A stretch of DNA of 64,000 nucleotides, from the NCBI RefSeq assembly GCF_000972495.1, contig NZ_LATM01000001.1, positions 455,241 to 519,240 on the forward strand. The letters are read 5' to 3'. The DNA is from Hymenobacter terrenus (GTDB lineage Bacteria > Bacteroidota > Bacteroidia > Cytophagales > Hymenobacteraceae). A model generated the notes under the pieces. It worked only from the letters and a program-made list of their open reading frames with translations, did not search any database and was not told the DNA's origin. Positions 9,048-18,299 of the stretch are shown in pieces (the stretch's first letter is position 1; the number at the start of each line of letters is the position of its first letter). A program made the position numbers and the translations under genes.

Positions 9048-11231
9048 ATGTTGAAAAAACTTTTACCCTCAGTGCTAACCGCTGCCTTGGCCCTGACCGG
9101 CTTTGGAGCCAGCGCCCAAGCCTCACGTGGGGCCAACTGGTGCGGTACCACCGCCTTGCAAGCACAGTACTACGCGGAGCACCCCGGGGCTCGCGAAGCT
9201 GAAGAAGCTCTGTACAAACGCGTGATGGCCATTGCCCAGGGCCAACCTCAGCAGCGGGGCACAGCGGCTGCTCCCGATGTGGTCATTCCGGTAGTTGTTC
9301 ACGTGATTCACGCCGGGGGTGCCGACAATATTACTGACCGTCAAATCAATAGCGGCCTAGACCAGCTGAACATTGACTACCAGAAGCTGAATTCGGATAC
9401 CATTACTATTAGCCCGCTGTTCCGGCCCATCGCGGCCTCCATTGGCTTCAGCTTCCGTCTGGCCAAAAAGGACCCTAACGGCAATTGCACCACCGGCATC
9501 ACCCGACACTATGCGCCCAACCTCGTCAACGACGACCAAACCGGAGCGGTGCAGGCACTTAGCGTTTGGGACCAATCCCGCTACCTCAACATCTGGTTGG
9601 TGAATTCTATCGGCGTGGCATCGGGTAGTAACGTCACGATAGGGTACGTTTCGCCACCTAACGCTCCCTCAAACCCCCGCGACGGCTTTGTGGTACGCCA
9701 AGACTACTTTGGCGACATCGGGACCAGCAACCCCACGAATGCCAGTCTCCGGGCAGCTACCCATGAAATTGGCCACTATTTCGGCCTGCGCCACCCATGG
9801 GGTCCCACCAACAACCCCGGCACCGGCAGCTGCACCGGCGATGACTTGGTGAGTGACACGCCGCCCACGGATGGTACGTTCAACTGCAACTTGTCGTACG
9901 CGCCCTGTGGGCAGATTGCCAACGTGCAGAACTTCATGGACTATGCTTCTTGCGCCAACATGTTTACCCAGGGCCAAAAAACTCTGATGCGCAATCTTTT
10001 AACGGCAGTCCGCTCTAACCTCACCACGCCCGCTAACCTTATCTCGACAGGTACTAATGACGGGTATGTAGCACCCAACTGCGCGCCAATCGCAGCTTTC
10101 GCACCGGCTCCGGGTTCCAGCCTCAAAGTATGCGTCAATACAAATGTGACCCTGCGTGACTATTCGTCCAACTTCACTGCTGCTGGTGGCACGTTAACCT
10201 ATAACTGGTCATTTCCCGGTGGCAACCCCTCGACTGCTACGGGCCAGACGGCAACCGTCTCGTACCCCACGGCCGGGTTCTACCCCGTTACCGAAACCGT
10301 GACCAACACGGTTGGCAGCAGCACAAGCACGGTCACCAACTACATCCGGGTGGAAGGCCCCACAGGTGGAGAAACGGCCCCAGTTGCGCAGTCATTCGAA
10401 ACCAGCACATTCCCAGCCCTGTTTCCCGAGCCCACACTGCGGAACTATGAAACCTTTGGCACTACCAGTGCTAATGGCCCCGCCAACTACCGCTGGGCAC
10501 GACAAGCCACCCTCCCAGCAGCCGATGGCAACGCTTACGTGCTAGTAAGTAACCGAGTATATCCTCCTGGAGCCATTACGACGCTTATTACTCCCAACAT
10601 CAACCTGACCGCCGCGCCTAACCCGGCGGTGCTGAGTTTTGCGCGGGCCTTTGCCTTGCGCAGCGCCACCAGCAACGAGCAGCTTCGCATCTCGTTCAGC
10701 AGCGACTGTGGCGTGACCTGGTCGACCCCTACGGTATTGGATGTGACCGCGCTGACTACCCGTGGCCTTACCCCGACCGACGGGTACATTCCCGCCGCCA
10801 GCAACGAATGGCAACGGCTCAACGTACCGATTCCGGCGCAGTTCCAGGGCAGTGGGCTATTCAAAGTGCGCCTGCAAATGGTGAACGGCACCACCCCAGG
10901 CAACAATTTCTACCTCGATGACCTGCGCATCGGCAGCGCCGTACTAGCGACTAAGGCTGATGCCCTGGCTAGCCGCGGCATCAGTGTGTATCCGAACCCG
11001 CTCACCAAGGAAACAGCTGTGCATCTCAACCTGCCTGCTACGACCCAGGTGCAGGTACGCCTAACCGACGTATTAGGCCGTGACGTTCTGACTTTGCCAG
11101 CGAAAACGTACGGCGCAGGCCAGCAAGCAGTATCGCTGCAAAGCGCCGGGCAGCCATTGCAAGCTGGTGTGTATGTCGTGCGCATTTCCCTCGACGGCGA
11201 AACCTTCACCAGCAAGCTGACGGTGGAATAA
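9048..11231 (+). CDS. M43 family zinc metalloprotease with PKD and T9SS domains (tandem paralogue)
   Basis: Secreted protease of 727 residues with the same domain order as its neighbour: signal peptide (MLKKLLPSVL to GASAQA), propeptide, M43 catalytic domain with HEIGHYFGLRH at 239-249 and Met-turn FMDY near 297, PKD-like domain with NWSFPGG, jelly-roll-like region, and a C-terminal T9SS tail starting VYPNPLTKE. Shared stretches such as DPNGNCTTGITR and GNNFYLD show that the two genes arose by duplication. They differ in the propeptide and in a loop after the active site, so substrate choice may differ. A strong terminator follows at 11271. Confidence 0.94.
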   Translation: MLKKLLPSVLTAALALTGFGASAQASRGANWCGTTALQAQYYAEHPGAREAEEALYKRVMAIAQGQPQQRGTAAAPDVVIPVVVHVIHAGGADNITDRQINSGLDQLNIDYQKLNSDTITISPLFRPIAASIGFSFRLAKKDPNGNCTTGITRHYAPNLVNDDQTGAVQALSVWDQSRYLNIWLVNSIGVASGSNVTIGYVSPPNAPSNPRDGFVVRQDYFGDIGTSNPTNASLRAATHEIGHYFGLRHPWGPTNNPGTGSCTGDDLVSDTPPTDGTFNCNLSYAPCGQIANVQNFMDYASCANMFTQGQKTLMRNLLTAVRSNLTTPANLISTGTNDGYVAPNCAPIAAFAPAPGSSLKVCVNTNVTLRDYSSNFTAAGGTLTYNWSFPGGNPSTATGQTATVSYPTAGFYPVTETVTNTVGSSTSTVTNYIRVEGPTGGETAPVAQSFETSTFPALFPEPTLRNYETFGTTSANGPANYRWARQATLPAADGNAYVLVSNRVYPPGAITTLITPNINLTAAPNPAVLSFARAFALRSATSNEQLRISFSSDCGVTWSTPTVLDVTALTTRGLTPTDGYIPAASNEWQRLNVPIPAQFQGSGLFKVRLQMVNGTTPGNNFYLDDLRIGSAVLATKADALASRGISVYPNPLTKETAVHLNLPATTQVQVRLTDVLGRDVLTLPAKTYGAGQQAVSLQSAGQPLQAGVYVVRISLDGETFTSKLTVE

Positions 11232-11270
11232 CCTCTCGCTCATCAGGCCCTGGCGTTGATTTCGGGATGC

Positions 11271-11302
11271 AAAAAGCTCCGGCCGCAAGCCGGAGCTTTT
11301 TT
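11271..11302 (+). terminator. Intrinsic terminator after tandem M43 genes
   Basis: Thirteen-base arms AAAAAGCTCCGGC and GCCGGAGCTTTTT around a five-base loop, followed by one more T. Confidence 0.85.
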
Positions 11303-11332
11303 GTGGGCAGAATTTTCGCTGAGGCCCGGCCT

Positions 11333-11340
11333 TACCTTTG
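11333..11340 (+). promoter_or_regulatory. Bacteroidetes -7 element for thioesterase gene
   Basis: TACCTTTG matches TAnnTTTG exactly. Transcription from about 11347 would exclude the upstream ATG at 11338 and supports the GTG at 11398 as the start. Confidence 0.55.
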
Positions 11341-11397
11341 TGCGAGCGGCTGGGCCTTGTTTCAGCTGCTTTTTCTTACTCATTACTCTCATTCGCC

Positions 11398-11916
11398 GTG
11401 CGCAAGCAAAAACACGTTGCCGACTCGTTCGTTATCATGACCGAGCTGGTGCTGCCTAACGATACCAACACGCTGAACAACCTCATGGGGGGCCGCATGA
11501 TGCACCTGATGGACATCGCCGCGGCTATCTCGGCCCAAAAGCATTCGAACCGCATCGTCGTTACGGCTTCCGTCGACAACGTTTCCTTTCGCGACAGCAT
11601 CCGGCTGGGCAATGTGGTGACGCTGCAAGCCCAGGTGACGCGGGCCTTCAGCTCCAGCATGGAGGTCCACATTGATGTGTGGGCTGAAGACATTCCCAGC
11701 GGCACCAAAATGAAAACCAACGAAGCTTTTTTCACCTTCGTAGCCGTGGACCAGACCGGTCGGCCCATCGACGTACCCGAAGCAATACCGGAAACTGAAG
11801 AAGAAATCCGCCTCTACGATGGGGCTCTGCGCCGCCGCCAGCTCCGTCTCGTGTTGGCCGGCCGCATGCAGCCCGCCGAGGCTCAGGAACTGAAAGCGTT
11901 GTTTGCCATAGGATAA
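11398..11916 (+). CDS. Acyl-CoA thioesterase (hotdog fold)
   Basis: Cytoplasmic hotdog-fold hydrolase of 172 residues that cleaves acyl-CoA thioesters, similar to the YciA/BFIT group. It contains LNNLMGGRMMHLMDIAAAI, ASVDNVSFRDSIRLGNVV and DVWAEDIPSG, the usual order of active-site helix and strands. A longer frame from an ATG at 11338 adds 20 hydrophobic residues that do not fit the family and would start before the predicted transcription start, so the GTG at 11398 (VRKQKHVADSF) is preferred. The C-terminal helix GALRRRQLRL is typical of Bacteroidetes members. Confidence 0.88.
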   Translation: MRKQKHVADSFVIMTELVLPNDTNTLNNLMGGRMMHLMDIAAAISAQKHSNRIVVTASVDNVSFRDSIRLGNVVTLQAQVTRAFSSSMEVHIDVWAEDIPSGTKMKTNEAFFTFVAVDQTGRPIDVPEAIPETEEEIRLYDGALRRRQLRLVLAGRMQPAEAQELKALFAIG

Positions 11917-11972
11917 CCTCAGCTTGGTTGGAGCCCCGGTTCTGTTGTATTACCTGCTTAATCTTCCCCGCT

Positions 11973-12752
11973 ATGTCTACTGAAAAGCTGACTTTTTTGC
12001 AAAACTTCTACACCGACGTAACCCTTTACGTGCCGGCCGAGCCAGAAGCAGTACCAGCGGCACCAGCATCAGCTGTTACGGTCGAGGCCAAAGCCAGTGT
12101 CCCTAAACCACCAACCCGGGATGTCCAAGTCCCATCTAGAGGCTTCAGCCATCCTTCGGCGGGCCTCGAACGGTTGGCGACTGGCTTCGGCCAATCGGCG
12201 GTAGCAGGCGCAGGCCCGGTGGTGCCGACGGCTTCTCCTCAGCCAACTCCTGGCGCGAACTTAGGCGGTTCGACTAATGGCATCCCAATCATTCAACAAC
12301 CGGTTACAGATTCTTCTATCGTGCCGCCAGCAGTTCCGGCGGTGTCCCCCGTAATGCTGACTACCTTCTCTACGCTGGGCAGCAATGCGCAAGGAGTGAT
12401 ACTCCTGTTTCGGTTGCCACATGAGCAGTTTATCAAGCTGCATCGCAACGTATTTCTGAATAAGATGCTGCAAGCGCTCAATCTGGTAATGGCCGATGTC
12501 GTCCTTGTCAACGTGGAGTCGGAACTGCCCGTAGGTTTGGTTAACCTGCGCCGTGAGCTGGCCGCAACGCACATCATCGCCTTCGGCAAAAACCTGCTCG
12601 ACGTCACCATTCGCAACACCCAGATTTACGAGCCGGTCCTTTTTCCCAGCCTGGGTCTCTCCTACCTATCATCGGCCACCGTTGACTTGGTCGAATACGA
12701 TGTGAGCCTCAAAAAACGCCTCTGGCCTGGTCTGAAGGCCATGTTCCTTTAA
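11973..12752 (+). CDS. Hypothetical protein with Pro/Ala-rich N-terminal linker
   Basis: A 259-residue protein of unknown function, 56 bases after the thioesterase gene and probably co-transcribed with it. Residues 1-20 (MSTEKLTFLQNFY) are followed by about 110 low-complexity residues rich in Pro, Ala, Val and Gly, then a compact alpha/beta domain of about 120 residues with FRLPHEQF, MADVVLVNVES, THIIAFGK and a C-terminal KKRLWPGLKAMFL. No signal peptide or membrane segment is seen. The folded part has the look of a nucleotide-binding or polymerase-accessory domain, but this is only an impression. The longer frame from 11928 adds a cysteine-rich stretch and is not preferred. Confidence 0.65.
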   Translation: MSTEKLTFLQNFYTDVTLYVPAEPEAVPAAPASAVTVEAKASVPKPPTRDVQVPSRGFSHPSAGLERLATGFGQSAVAGAGPVVPTASPQPTPGANLGGSTNGIPIIQQPVTDSSIVPPAVPAVSPVMLTTFSTLGSNAQGVILLFRLPHEQFIKLHRNVFLNKMLQALNLVMADVVLVNVESELPVGLVNLRRELAATHIIAFGKNLLDVTIRNTQIYEPVLFPSLGLSYLSSATVDLVEYDVSLKKRLWPGLKAMFL

Positions 12753-13352
12753 TAAACGGAATTGAGTGATGTCGTGTGTTGGCTGGCGTCGGCTTAAGCA
12801 GTCACGTTTTCAATAACTTGTCCGCTATTTCCGACGTGCACTATTATTCGTCGCCGACGCCGATATTAGCTTTTAGTGGCACTGGCCACCGATTGTGTTA
12901 TAACGTCATAACACAACAACCCATCAGACAGCTCAATGGTCACGAATCGGTTTAAGCGGCTACACCTCTATGGAGTGGATCAGCCATCCTGATGATCTAG
13001 CTATTGAGTAAAAAGAACATTGTCAATAATAAGAATCATGCACGGGCATTAATACTCAAATCGTTTCAGAGATAGTGCCGTTCCGACAAATTGTGGAGGT
13101 TAGCCATCAATCTGTCGGGCAATATTTTTACACTCGCTGGATGGGTGCAGTGCTCTATTCGATTGCCAGCTTAGAATAACCTGCTGAATTCAGTCAAGAA
13201 ATATTGACATTAACACCAATTCCAGGGTTTATGAAAAAGCTACTTTTAATTGATTAGAATATCATCTCAACGCCCGGCTTTCTAAATTATAGAAAAAGCT
13301 GTACTAGCGCTTGAAGTCAAGCTTAATCGAATACTAGTCATTTGAAAGTACG
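12753..13352. other. Gene-free region before AraC gene, with operator-like palindrome
   Basis: No convincing gene was found in these 600 bases. G+C falls steadily toward the AraC gene. An eight-base inverted repeat TGTGTTAT/ATAACACA with a six-base spacer lies at 12894-12915 and could be a regulator site. The rest shows no recognisable coding remnant. Confidence 0.5.
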
Positions 13353-14213
13353 ATGTTAAAAACCAAGCTCATTTCATACCAATCGAAATCTACTAAGGAA
13401 ATAGAGATAATCAGGGTTGATGAGAGCACCAGCCTAAGTGAGCTAATCACTAAACCGTACAGAACAGATTTCTTTCAAATTATCTGGTTTAAACAAGGAT
13501 CTATAACAGCCTATCTTAATTTTGAAGAAATCAAAATCGAGCCTAACACAATATTATTCCTAAATAAGAATACAACTCAATTTTATAATTTTAAAAGTAA
13601 AATAAATGCAGACATAATATTATTCACTGAAAATTTTTACAATAAGTCAATGGCAGAAATCAATCACATTAGCCATAGCTTGATCTTTAATGATTTAGCA
13701 AAGCATCCAATAATTAAGCCCTCTGATTCGAATTTTTCGTCGATTTTAAATATAATTTTAGACGAGTACTACAACTACAATGATTCGTACCATATTAATT
13801 TATTAACAAACCAATTGCGTTCTTTTATTTTATTAGCAGAGAGGCAGTATACTAACGAAAGTGGTTACCAATTAAATGGAGTTGATATTAATTTATATGT
13901 TCAACTTAAATCACTAGTTGAACATAAATTCAAAACAGAGAGGACTTCTCAATACTATAGCAACGCTATGAATATTACCGAAAAACGTTTAAACAAATCC
14001 GTGTTAAGCATTTCCGGTAGATCAACTAAAACTATTATTTTGGACAGGGTGATATCAGAAGCTAAATTATTATTAGTAAATAGCAATTTAAATATAAAGG
14101 AAATTGGAGTAGAATTAGGTTTTTCTGAAACTACTAATTTTGTTAAGTTTTTTAAAAGGTATACCAGGAAAAATCCCTCTGGATTTAGAATGATGTATTT
14201 GGGCAGAAATTGA
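13353..14213 (+). CDS. AraC family transcriptional regulator, AT-rich
   Basis: DNA-binding regulator of 286 residues. An N-terminal cupin-like sensor domain (FFQIIWFKQGS onward, about 40-130) is followed by a C-terminal double helix-turn-helix (about 190-286) with NIKEIGVELGFSETTNFVKFFKRY, the classic second AraC helix, and a PSGFR ending. Base composition is very unlike the rest of the window: 13561-13620 has only 9 G/C in 60 bases, and codon use is A/T-ending. This suggests transfer from a low-G+C Bacteroidetes species. The next gene (14299) is in the same island and is a likely target. Confidence 0.9.
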   Translation: MLKTKLISYQSKSTKEIEIIRVDESTSLSELITKPYRTDFFQIIWFKQGSITAYLNFEEIKIEPNTILFLNKNTTQFYNFKSKINADIILFTENFYNKSMAEINHISHSLIFNDLAKHPIIKPSDSNFSSILNIILDEYYNYNDSYHINLLTNQLRSFILLAERQYTNESGYQLNGVDINLYVQLKSLVEHKFKTERTSQYYSNAMNITEKRLNKSVLSISGRSTKTIILDRVISEAKLLLVNSNLNIKEIGVELGFSETTNFVKFFKRYTRKNPSGFRMMYLGRN

Positions 14214-14259
14214 CCCTATTTAGGCTATAATTAACCTTTATCTAGGTAACTACCCACTC

Positions 14260-14267
14260 TAGCTTTG
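14260..14267 (+). promoter_or_regulatory. Bacteroidetes -7 element for DUF4345-like gene
   Basis: TAGCTTTG matches TAnnTTTG, about 32 bases before the ATG at 14299. It lies just after the AraC stop, so the membrane-protein gene has its own promoter. Confidence 0.55.
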
Positions 14268-14298
14268 CATCCGAAAACATCACTAAATTTCAAATCGG

Positions 14299-14694
14299 AT
14301 GAAAGTTACAAAAATTCTAAACACCATAGGGTGTGTAATTACTATCGGTTTTGGTTTGTTGGGCTTCCTTTTTCCAGCACAGGCATCCAAACTCACGGGA
14401 CTGGTAGCCTCTACTGCAAGTGCAGTTGCAGAGTTTAGGGGCACTTTTGGCGGAGCATTTTTAGCAGCGGGAATCTACCCGTTGATAGTGAGGAAACAAA
14501 TAGTATACCTGTTTACAGGGTTGTTTTGGTGGGGCGCAGCAGCGGGCAGAATACTTTCTTTATTTGCTGATCAAGGTTTTGATGATCCTAGAAATTTTGG
14601 AGGACTACTAATAGAAGTACTTTTCGGTCTACTACTAGTAGTTGGTAATCTTAGAGTCAAAGTTCAAAAAGAACTTCCCGGCACAGTTCACTAA
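14299..14694 (+). CDS. Small integral membrane protein, DUF4345-like
   Basis: A 131-residue protein with four predicted membrane segments (about 8-28, 45-65, 70-90 and 100-118). The arrangement AEFRGTFGGAFLAAG followed by FWWGAAAGRILSLFADQG resembles DUF4345 family proteins, whose function is unknown. It lies 85 bases after the AraC regulator in the same AT-rich island, so it is probably the regulator's target and arrived with it. Codon use is intermediate between the AraC gene and the surrounding chromosome. Confidence 0.75.
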   Translation: MKVTKILNTIGCVITIGFGLLGFLFPAQASKLTGLVASTASAVAEFRGTFGGAFLAAGIYPLIVRKQIVYLFTGLFWWGAAAGRILSLFADQGFDDPRNFGGLLIEVLFGLLLVVGNLRVKVQKELPGTVH

Positions 14695-15024
14695 ATTCTC
14701 TCAGATGCTTAATTTCATGCTCTTAACTAAATTTTTAGCGCTTCTAATTGACAGCGCTTTTTCTTAAGTAGCCATTGAGAGATTGAAACAATAACACGGA
14801 TTTCGATTAGGCAAGAGCATGGTCTCCACATCCTTGATATTGGGTAAGCTCAAGATTTCCCCTGGCACACAAGACACGAGATACTTAGGCTACGCAGGAG
14901 CCAGATGAGCATGCCAGACTATTTGGGAAACTCACTTTTATTTAGATGCGTAAACTAAAAATGCCGCTCCTTACCCGGAGCGGCATTTTTAGTTGATGGA
15001 CCACCTATTAGCCTATCAGGAAAT
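14695..15024. other. Gene-free downstream half of AT-rich island
   Basis: Between the DUF4345-like gene and the TlpA gene. Short frames on both strands give no recognisable protein. A bidirectional terminator occupies 14954-14993. Confidence 0.5.
14954..14993. terminator. Bidirectional terminator after TlpA-like gene
   Basis: Perfect 17-base arms (ACTAAAAATGCCGCTCC and its complement) around a six-base loop, with A and T runs giving a U-tract on either strand. It serves the minus-strand TlpA-like gene. Confidence 0.85.
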
Positions 15025-16146
15025 CTACTTCAGCACTTCTGCAAGCTTGGCGGTCAGGGCTTCGCCGCGCAGGTTTTTGGCGATAATCTTCCCCTCCGGG
15101 TCGAGCAAAAAGGATTGCGGAATGGCTTTTACGCCATAGGCCGTGCCGGCTACGCTATTCCACCCGGCCAAGTCGGAGACATGGTGCCAAGTGAGGCCGT
15201 CGGCGGCAATGGCTTTTTCCCATTTGCCCTTATCCTGGTCCAACGATACCGAATAGATAGTAAAGCCTTTACCCTTGTCCTTGAACTGGTTGTAGGCCTT
15301 TACCACGTTGGGATTTTCCTGGCGGCAGGGGCCGCACCAACTGGCCCAGAAATCAATCAGCACATATTTGCCGCGCAGACTGCTCAGGGCTAGGGTACCG
15401 CCAGCGGGCGTGGCCAGATTGATTTCGGGTGCCTGGGTGCCGGCGGCCGTGGCACGCAGGGGCTCCAGGCGGGCCGTCAGGTCTTTGGTGAAGGGCGAGT
15501 TGGGGTTGGCTTTGCGCTGTACGGCGGCCACTGAATCAACAAACTGAAATTCCTCATCAGGATTGAGGAAGGCTCCTACGGCAAAGCCGCCCACCACCGA
15601 TGAGGCATTGCGCCGAATCAGGCTTTTCACCTTGGCCGTGTTGCGGCCCTGAATAGCGTAGTATTCCTGCTCGATGGTTTTCATCTCATCGGCCTTACCG
15701 GCCTGCCCAGCAGCATTATAGCGCTTGCCGATGTCTTCGAGCTGCGCCTTGCTGCCTTGCATCACCTGCGTGAGCTGGCGGAGCACTTCGGCATCTTTGC
15801 TGCCCTTCACACTGTAGGTGGTAGGCAGGCTTTTGGCGTCGCCGTTAAGCTGCAGGTGGGTTTTGTTGTCGAGCAGTAGTAGTACTTGGTTGGCTTCATC
15901 CACTTTCAGCTGGAAAATGCCCGGTGTGCTGGAGGCGCCTTTAATGGTAAAATTGCCCGAGGCGTCCGTTTTGGCTTGGCTTCGCTCTACAAACTGGTTT
16001 GACGCGAGCTCTGAGAGATGCAGGACCGTACCAGCCGGCGCATTCTTGAGCTGGCCCGAAATCTCGTAGCCATCCGCAGCGACGGCATTTTGGCAGGCAT
16101 TGGCCAGGCCCAGCACAGTAGCGGCCAGGAAGACGGATTTTATCAT
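15025..16146 (-). CDS. TlpA-like thiol-disulfide oxidoreductase lipoprotein
   Basis: Envelope thioredoxin-fold protein of 373 residues. The chosen start (ATG at 16146, MIKSVFLAATVLG) gives a lipoprotein signal with lipobox LANAC; ATGs 4 and 14 codons upstream are alternatives. A DUF4369-like beta domain (about 25-115) is followed by a helical linker and a C-terminal thioredoxin domain with the redox site WCGPC (Trp270 to Cys274) and the cis-proline loop AIPQSF. Such proteins reduce disulfides in the periplasm, for example in cytochrome c maturation. The gene appears to stand alone. Confidence 0.9.
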   Translation of the reverse strand: MIKSVFLAATVLGLANACQNAVAADGYEISGQLKNAPAGTVLHLSELASNQFVERSQAKTDASGNFTIKGASSTPGIFQLKVDEANQVLLLLDNKTHLQLNGDAKSLPTTYSVKGSKDAEVLRQLTQVMQGSKAQLEDIGKRYNAAGQAGKADEMKTIEQEYYAIQGRNTAKVKSLIRRNASSVVGGFAVGAFLNPDEEFQFVDSVAAVQRKANPNSPFTKDLTARLEPLRATAAGTQAPEINLATPAGGTLALSSLRGKYVLIDFWASWCGPCRQENPNVVKAYNQFKDKGKGFTIYSVSLDQDKGKWEKAIAADGLTWHHVSDLAGWNSVAGTAYGVKAIPQSFLLDPEGKIIAKNLRGEALTAKLAEVLK

Positions 16147-16293
16147 AGGATGAAGCATGAGCTTAAGCTTGTGCGTAAAAATAGCCAACGCATGGCAGAA
16201 AAGTTATTGTTCCGGGCAATTCTAATGTTAGACCGTAAGAACATCATAGCTGGGCATGACGTTCTCCTATAAGTTTACTAGCTTGTCCTGTGC

Positions 16294-17751
16294 TTACCCT
16301 TCCAGCGCGGCGCGCAGCAGCTGGTTGGCGAGCTTGGGGTCGGCTTTGCCACCAGTTAGCTTCATGAGTTCGCCCATAAACATGCCAGTGAGCGATTTTT
16401 TGCCGGCTCGGTACTCAGCTACTTTGGCGGGATTGCCAGCCAGCACTTGTTGTACCAAGCCAGCCAGCTCGCCATTGTCGGCTTGCGTGAGCAGGCCCAG
16501 GCTCTCAGCGGCGCCGGTGGCATTGGCCGTAGGATGGTCGAGCAAGTGCGGGAACAGTTGCTTACTAGCCACAGAATAGTTGATTTTACCGGCGTCAATC
16601 AGCTCAATGATACCGGCCAACTGGGCGGGGTCGAGCGGGAAGTCGGCCATGGTGAGGGCCCGCTCGTTGAGGAAGGATTTCACCGGACCCATTACCCAGT
16701 TGGCCGCCGCTTTGGCGTTGGGCGTGAGGCGGGACAGCTCGTCAAAGAACAACGCCACTTCTTTCTGGTCAATCAACACTGAAGCGTCATAATCTGACAA
16801 GCCCAGCTCGCCGGTGAAGCGCGCATAGAGTTGCTGCGGTAGAGCCGGCAGGTCGGCGGCCACGCGGTGCAGCCACTCGTCGGAGATGACCAGTGGGGGC
16901 AAATCCGGCTCCGGAAAATAGCGGTAGTCGTTGAGGGTTTCCTTGCTGCGCTGGCCGTTGGTGGTGCCGCTGGCTGCGTCGAAGCCCCGGGTTTCGCTGT
17001 CTACTTCCTCACCGGCTTCGATGATGGCAATCTGCCGCTCAATTTCGTAGGCAATGGCCCGTTGCACGTTGCGGAAGGAGTTCATGTTCTTCACTTCCAC
17101 CTTCATACCAAACTTATCGGCGCCCTTGAGCATCACCGAAATGTTGGCGTCGCAGCGCAGGGAGCCCTCTTCCATGTTGCCGTCGCAGATGCCCAGGTAC
17201 TCCACCAGCTTCTTGATTTCCATCAGGTAAGCGTAGGCTTCGTCGCCGGTGCGGATGTCGGGCTCGCTCACAATCTCAATGAGGGGCACGCCGGCACGGT
17301 TCAGGTCGACCAGGGTTTCGGTTTCGCCGGCCAGGTGCATCGACTTGCCGGCATCTTCCTCCATGTGAATGCGGGTAACGCCGATGCGCTTGGTGTTGCC
17401 GTCGGGGAGGCGCACTTCGAGGTGGCCGTCGTAGCAAATCGGGGTTTTGTCCTGGGTAATCTGGTAGCCCTTGGGCAGGTCGGGATAAAAGTAGTTTTTG
17501 CGCGCAAACAGGTTGTCGCGCCGAATCTGGCAGTTGGTGGCCAGGCCCATTTTCATGGCAAACTCCACGGCCGTGCGGTTTACCTTGGGCAAGGTGCCGG
17601 GGTGGCCAAGGGTGATAACCGAGAGGTTGGTGTTGGGCGCTACGCCGTATTCGTTTTCATCCGACGAGTACATTTTGCTGTGCGTGAGCAGCTGGGCGTG
17701 TACTTCGAGGCCGATGACGGGCTGGTATTTGGCAAGGGTGGCTTCGTCCAT
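16294..17751 (-). CDS. gatB: Asp-tRNA(Asn)/Glu-tRNA(Gln) amidotransferase subunit B
   Basis: Subunit of the GatCAB complex, which converts misacylated Glu-tRNA(Gln) and Asp-tRNA(Asn) to the correct amides. The 485-residue length is normal. The N-terminal kinase-like cradle contains GLEVHAQLLTHSKMYSSDENEYG and GHPGTLPKVN; the middle has NMEEGSLRCDANIS, KNMNSFRNVQRAI and DYRYFPEPDLPPL; the C-terminal helical tail domain ends MGELMKLTGGKADPKL. The start is the ATG at 17751 (MDEATLAKYQPVIG). gatA and gatC are not in the window. Confidence 0.97.
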   Translation of the reverse strand: MDEATLAKYQPVIGLEVHAQLLTHSKMYSSDENEYGVAPNTNLSVITLGHPGTLPKVNRTAVEFAMKMGLATNCQIRRDNLFARKNYFYPDLPKGYQITQDKTPICYDGHLEVRLPDGNTKRIGVTRIHMEEDAGKSMHLAGETETLVDLNRAGVPLIEIVSEPDIRTGDEAYAYLMEIKKLVEYLGICDGNMEEGSLRCDANISVMLKGADKFGMKVEVKNMNSFRNVQRAIAYEIERQIAIIEAGEEVDSETRGFDAASGTTNGQRSKETLNDYRYFPEPDLPPLVISDEWLHRVAADLPALPQQLYARFTGELGLSDYDASVLIDQKEVALFFDELSRLTPNAKAAANWVMGPVKSFLNERALTMADFPLDPAQLAGIIELIDAGKINYSVASKQLFPHLLDHPTANATGAAESLGLLTQADNGELAGLVQQVLAGNPAKVAEYRAGKKSLTGMFMGELMKLTGGKADPKLANQLLRAALEG

Positions 17752-18299
17752 GAATCGCTGTTTTGCGCTAATTACCTTGATTGCGCTGATGGTGGTGCAA
17801 GTTAAGCACTATCCGGCCGCCATAACGCGGGCTAAATGGCCGCGCCAGCGACCGACTGCGCCAAGAATCCATCCTGCCGCATTGTCCCGGCCGCCAATAA
17901 ATACCAATGCGGCGGCGCCAATCTACTCGGCTCAGGTCGGGCTGCTCGCCAGCATTTGTCCCTGTCCCGAGGTCCAAAACTGGCAATCTGTGCGGCCGCA
18001 GACTACCCGGCGGGACATAGCCTTTATAATTATTAGAATTTGATAATAATCAAATTCTGGGGGATGCGGAGGCTCTATTTTTGGGTAGCTATTGACTATC
18101 AAAGTCAGTAACTGACTGATTATCTAATTCCTTCCACCTTCTTAAACCAATGAAAACATGCAGACAATGAAAAGGCCAGCCCGGGGCTGACCCGAAGCGA
18201 CCAAAAAAAAGTCCCGACTGAGCAGCCGGGACTTTTTTAAAAATATGAGTACTAACAAGCCGTGATTGCGAAACCATCGGCTCCTTGGTTGGGATGCGC
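17752..18299. other. Gene-free region upstream of gatB
   Basis: No convincing gene. It holds a ten-base palindrome AGAATTTGAT/ATCAAATTCT with a four-base spacer at 18035-18058, an isolated plus-strand TATTTTTG at 18076-18083, and the terminator at 18205-18238. The short frames in it do not resemble proteins. Confidence 0.5.
18205..18238. terminator. Bidirectional terminator after large T9SS protein gene
   Basis: Twelve-base arms AAAAAAGTCCCG and CGGGACTTTTTT around a ten-base loop. It lies about 60 bases past the stop of the minus-strand gene at 18300. Confidence 0.8.

Noticed and set aside
16867-17805. 312-codon frame opposite gatB
   Set aside because: Antisense of a conserved gene. The Val/Gly/His-rich translation is typical of complementary GC-rich DNA.
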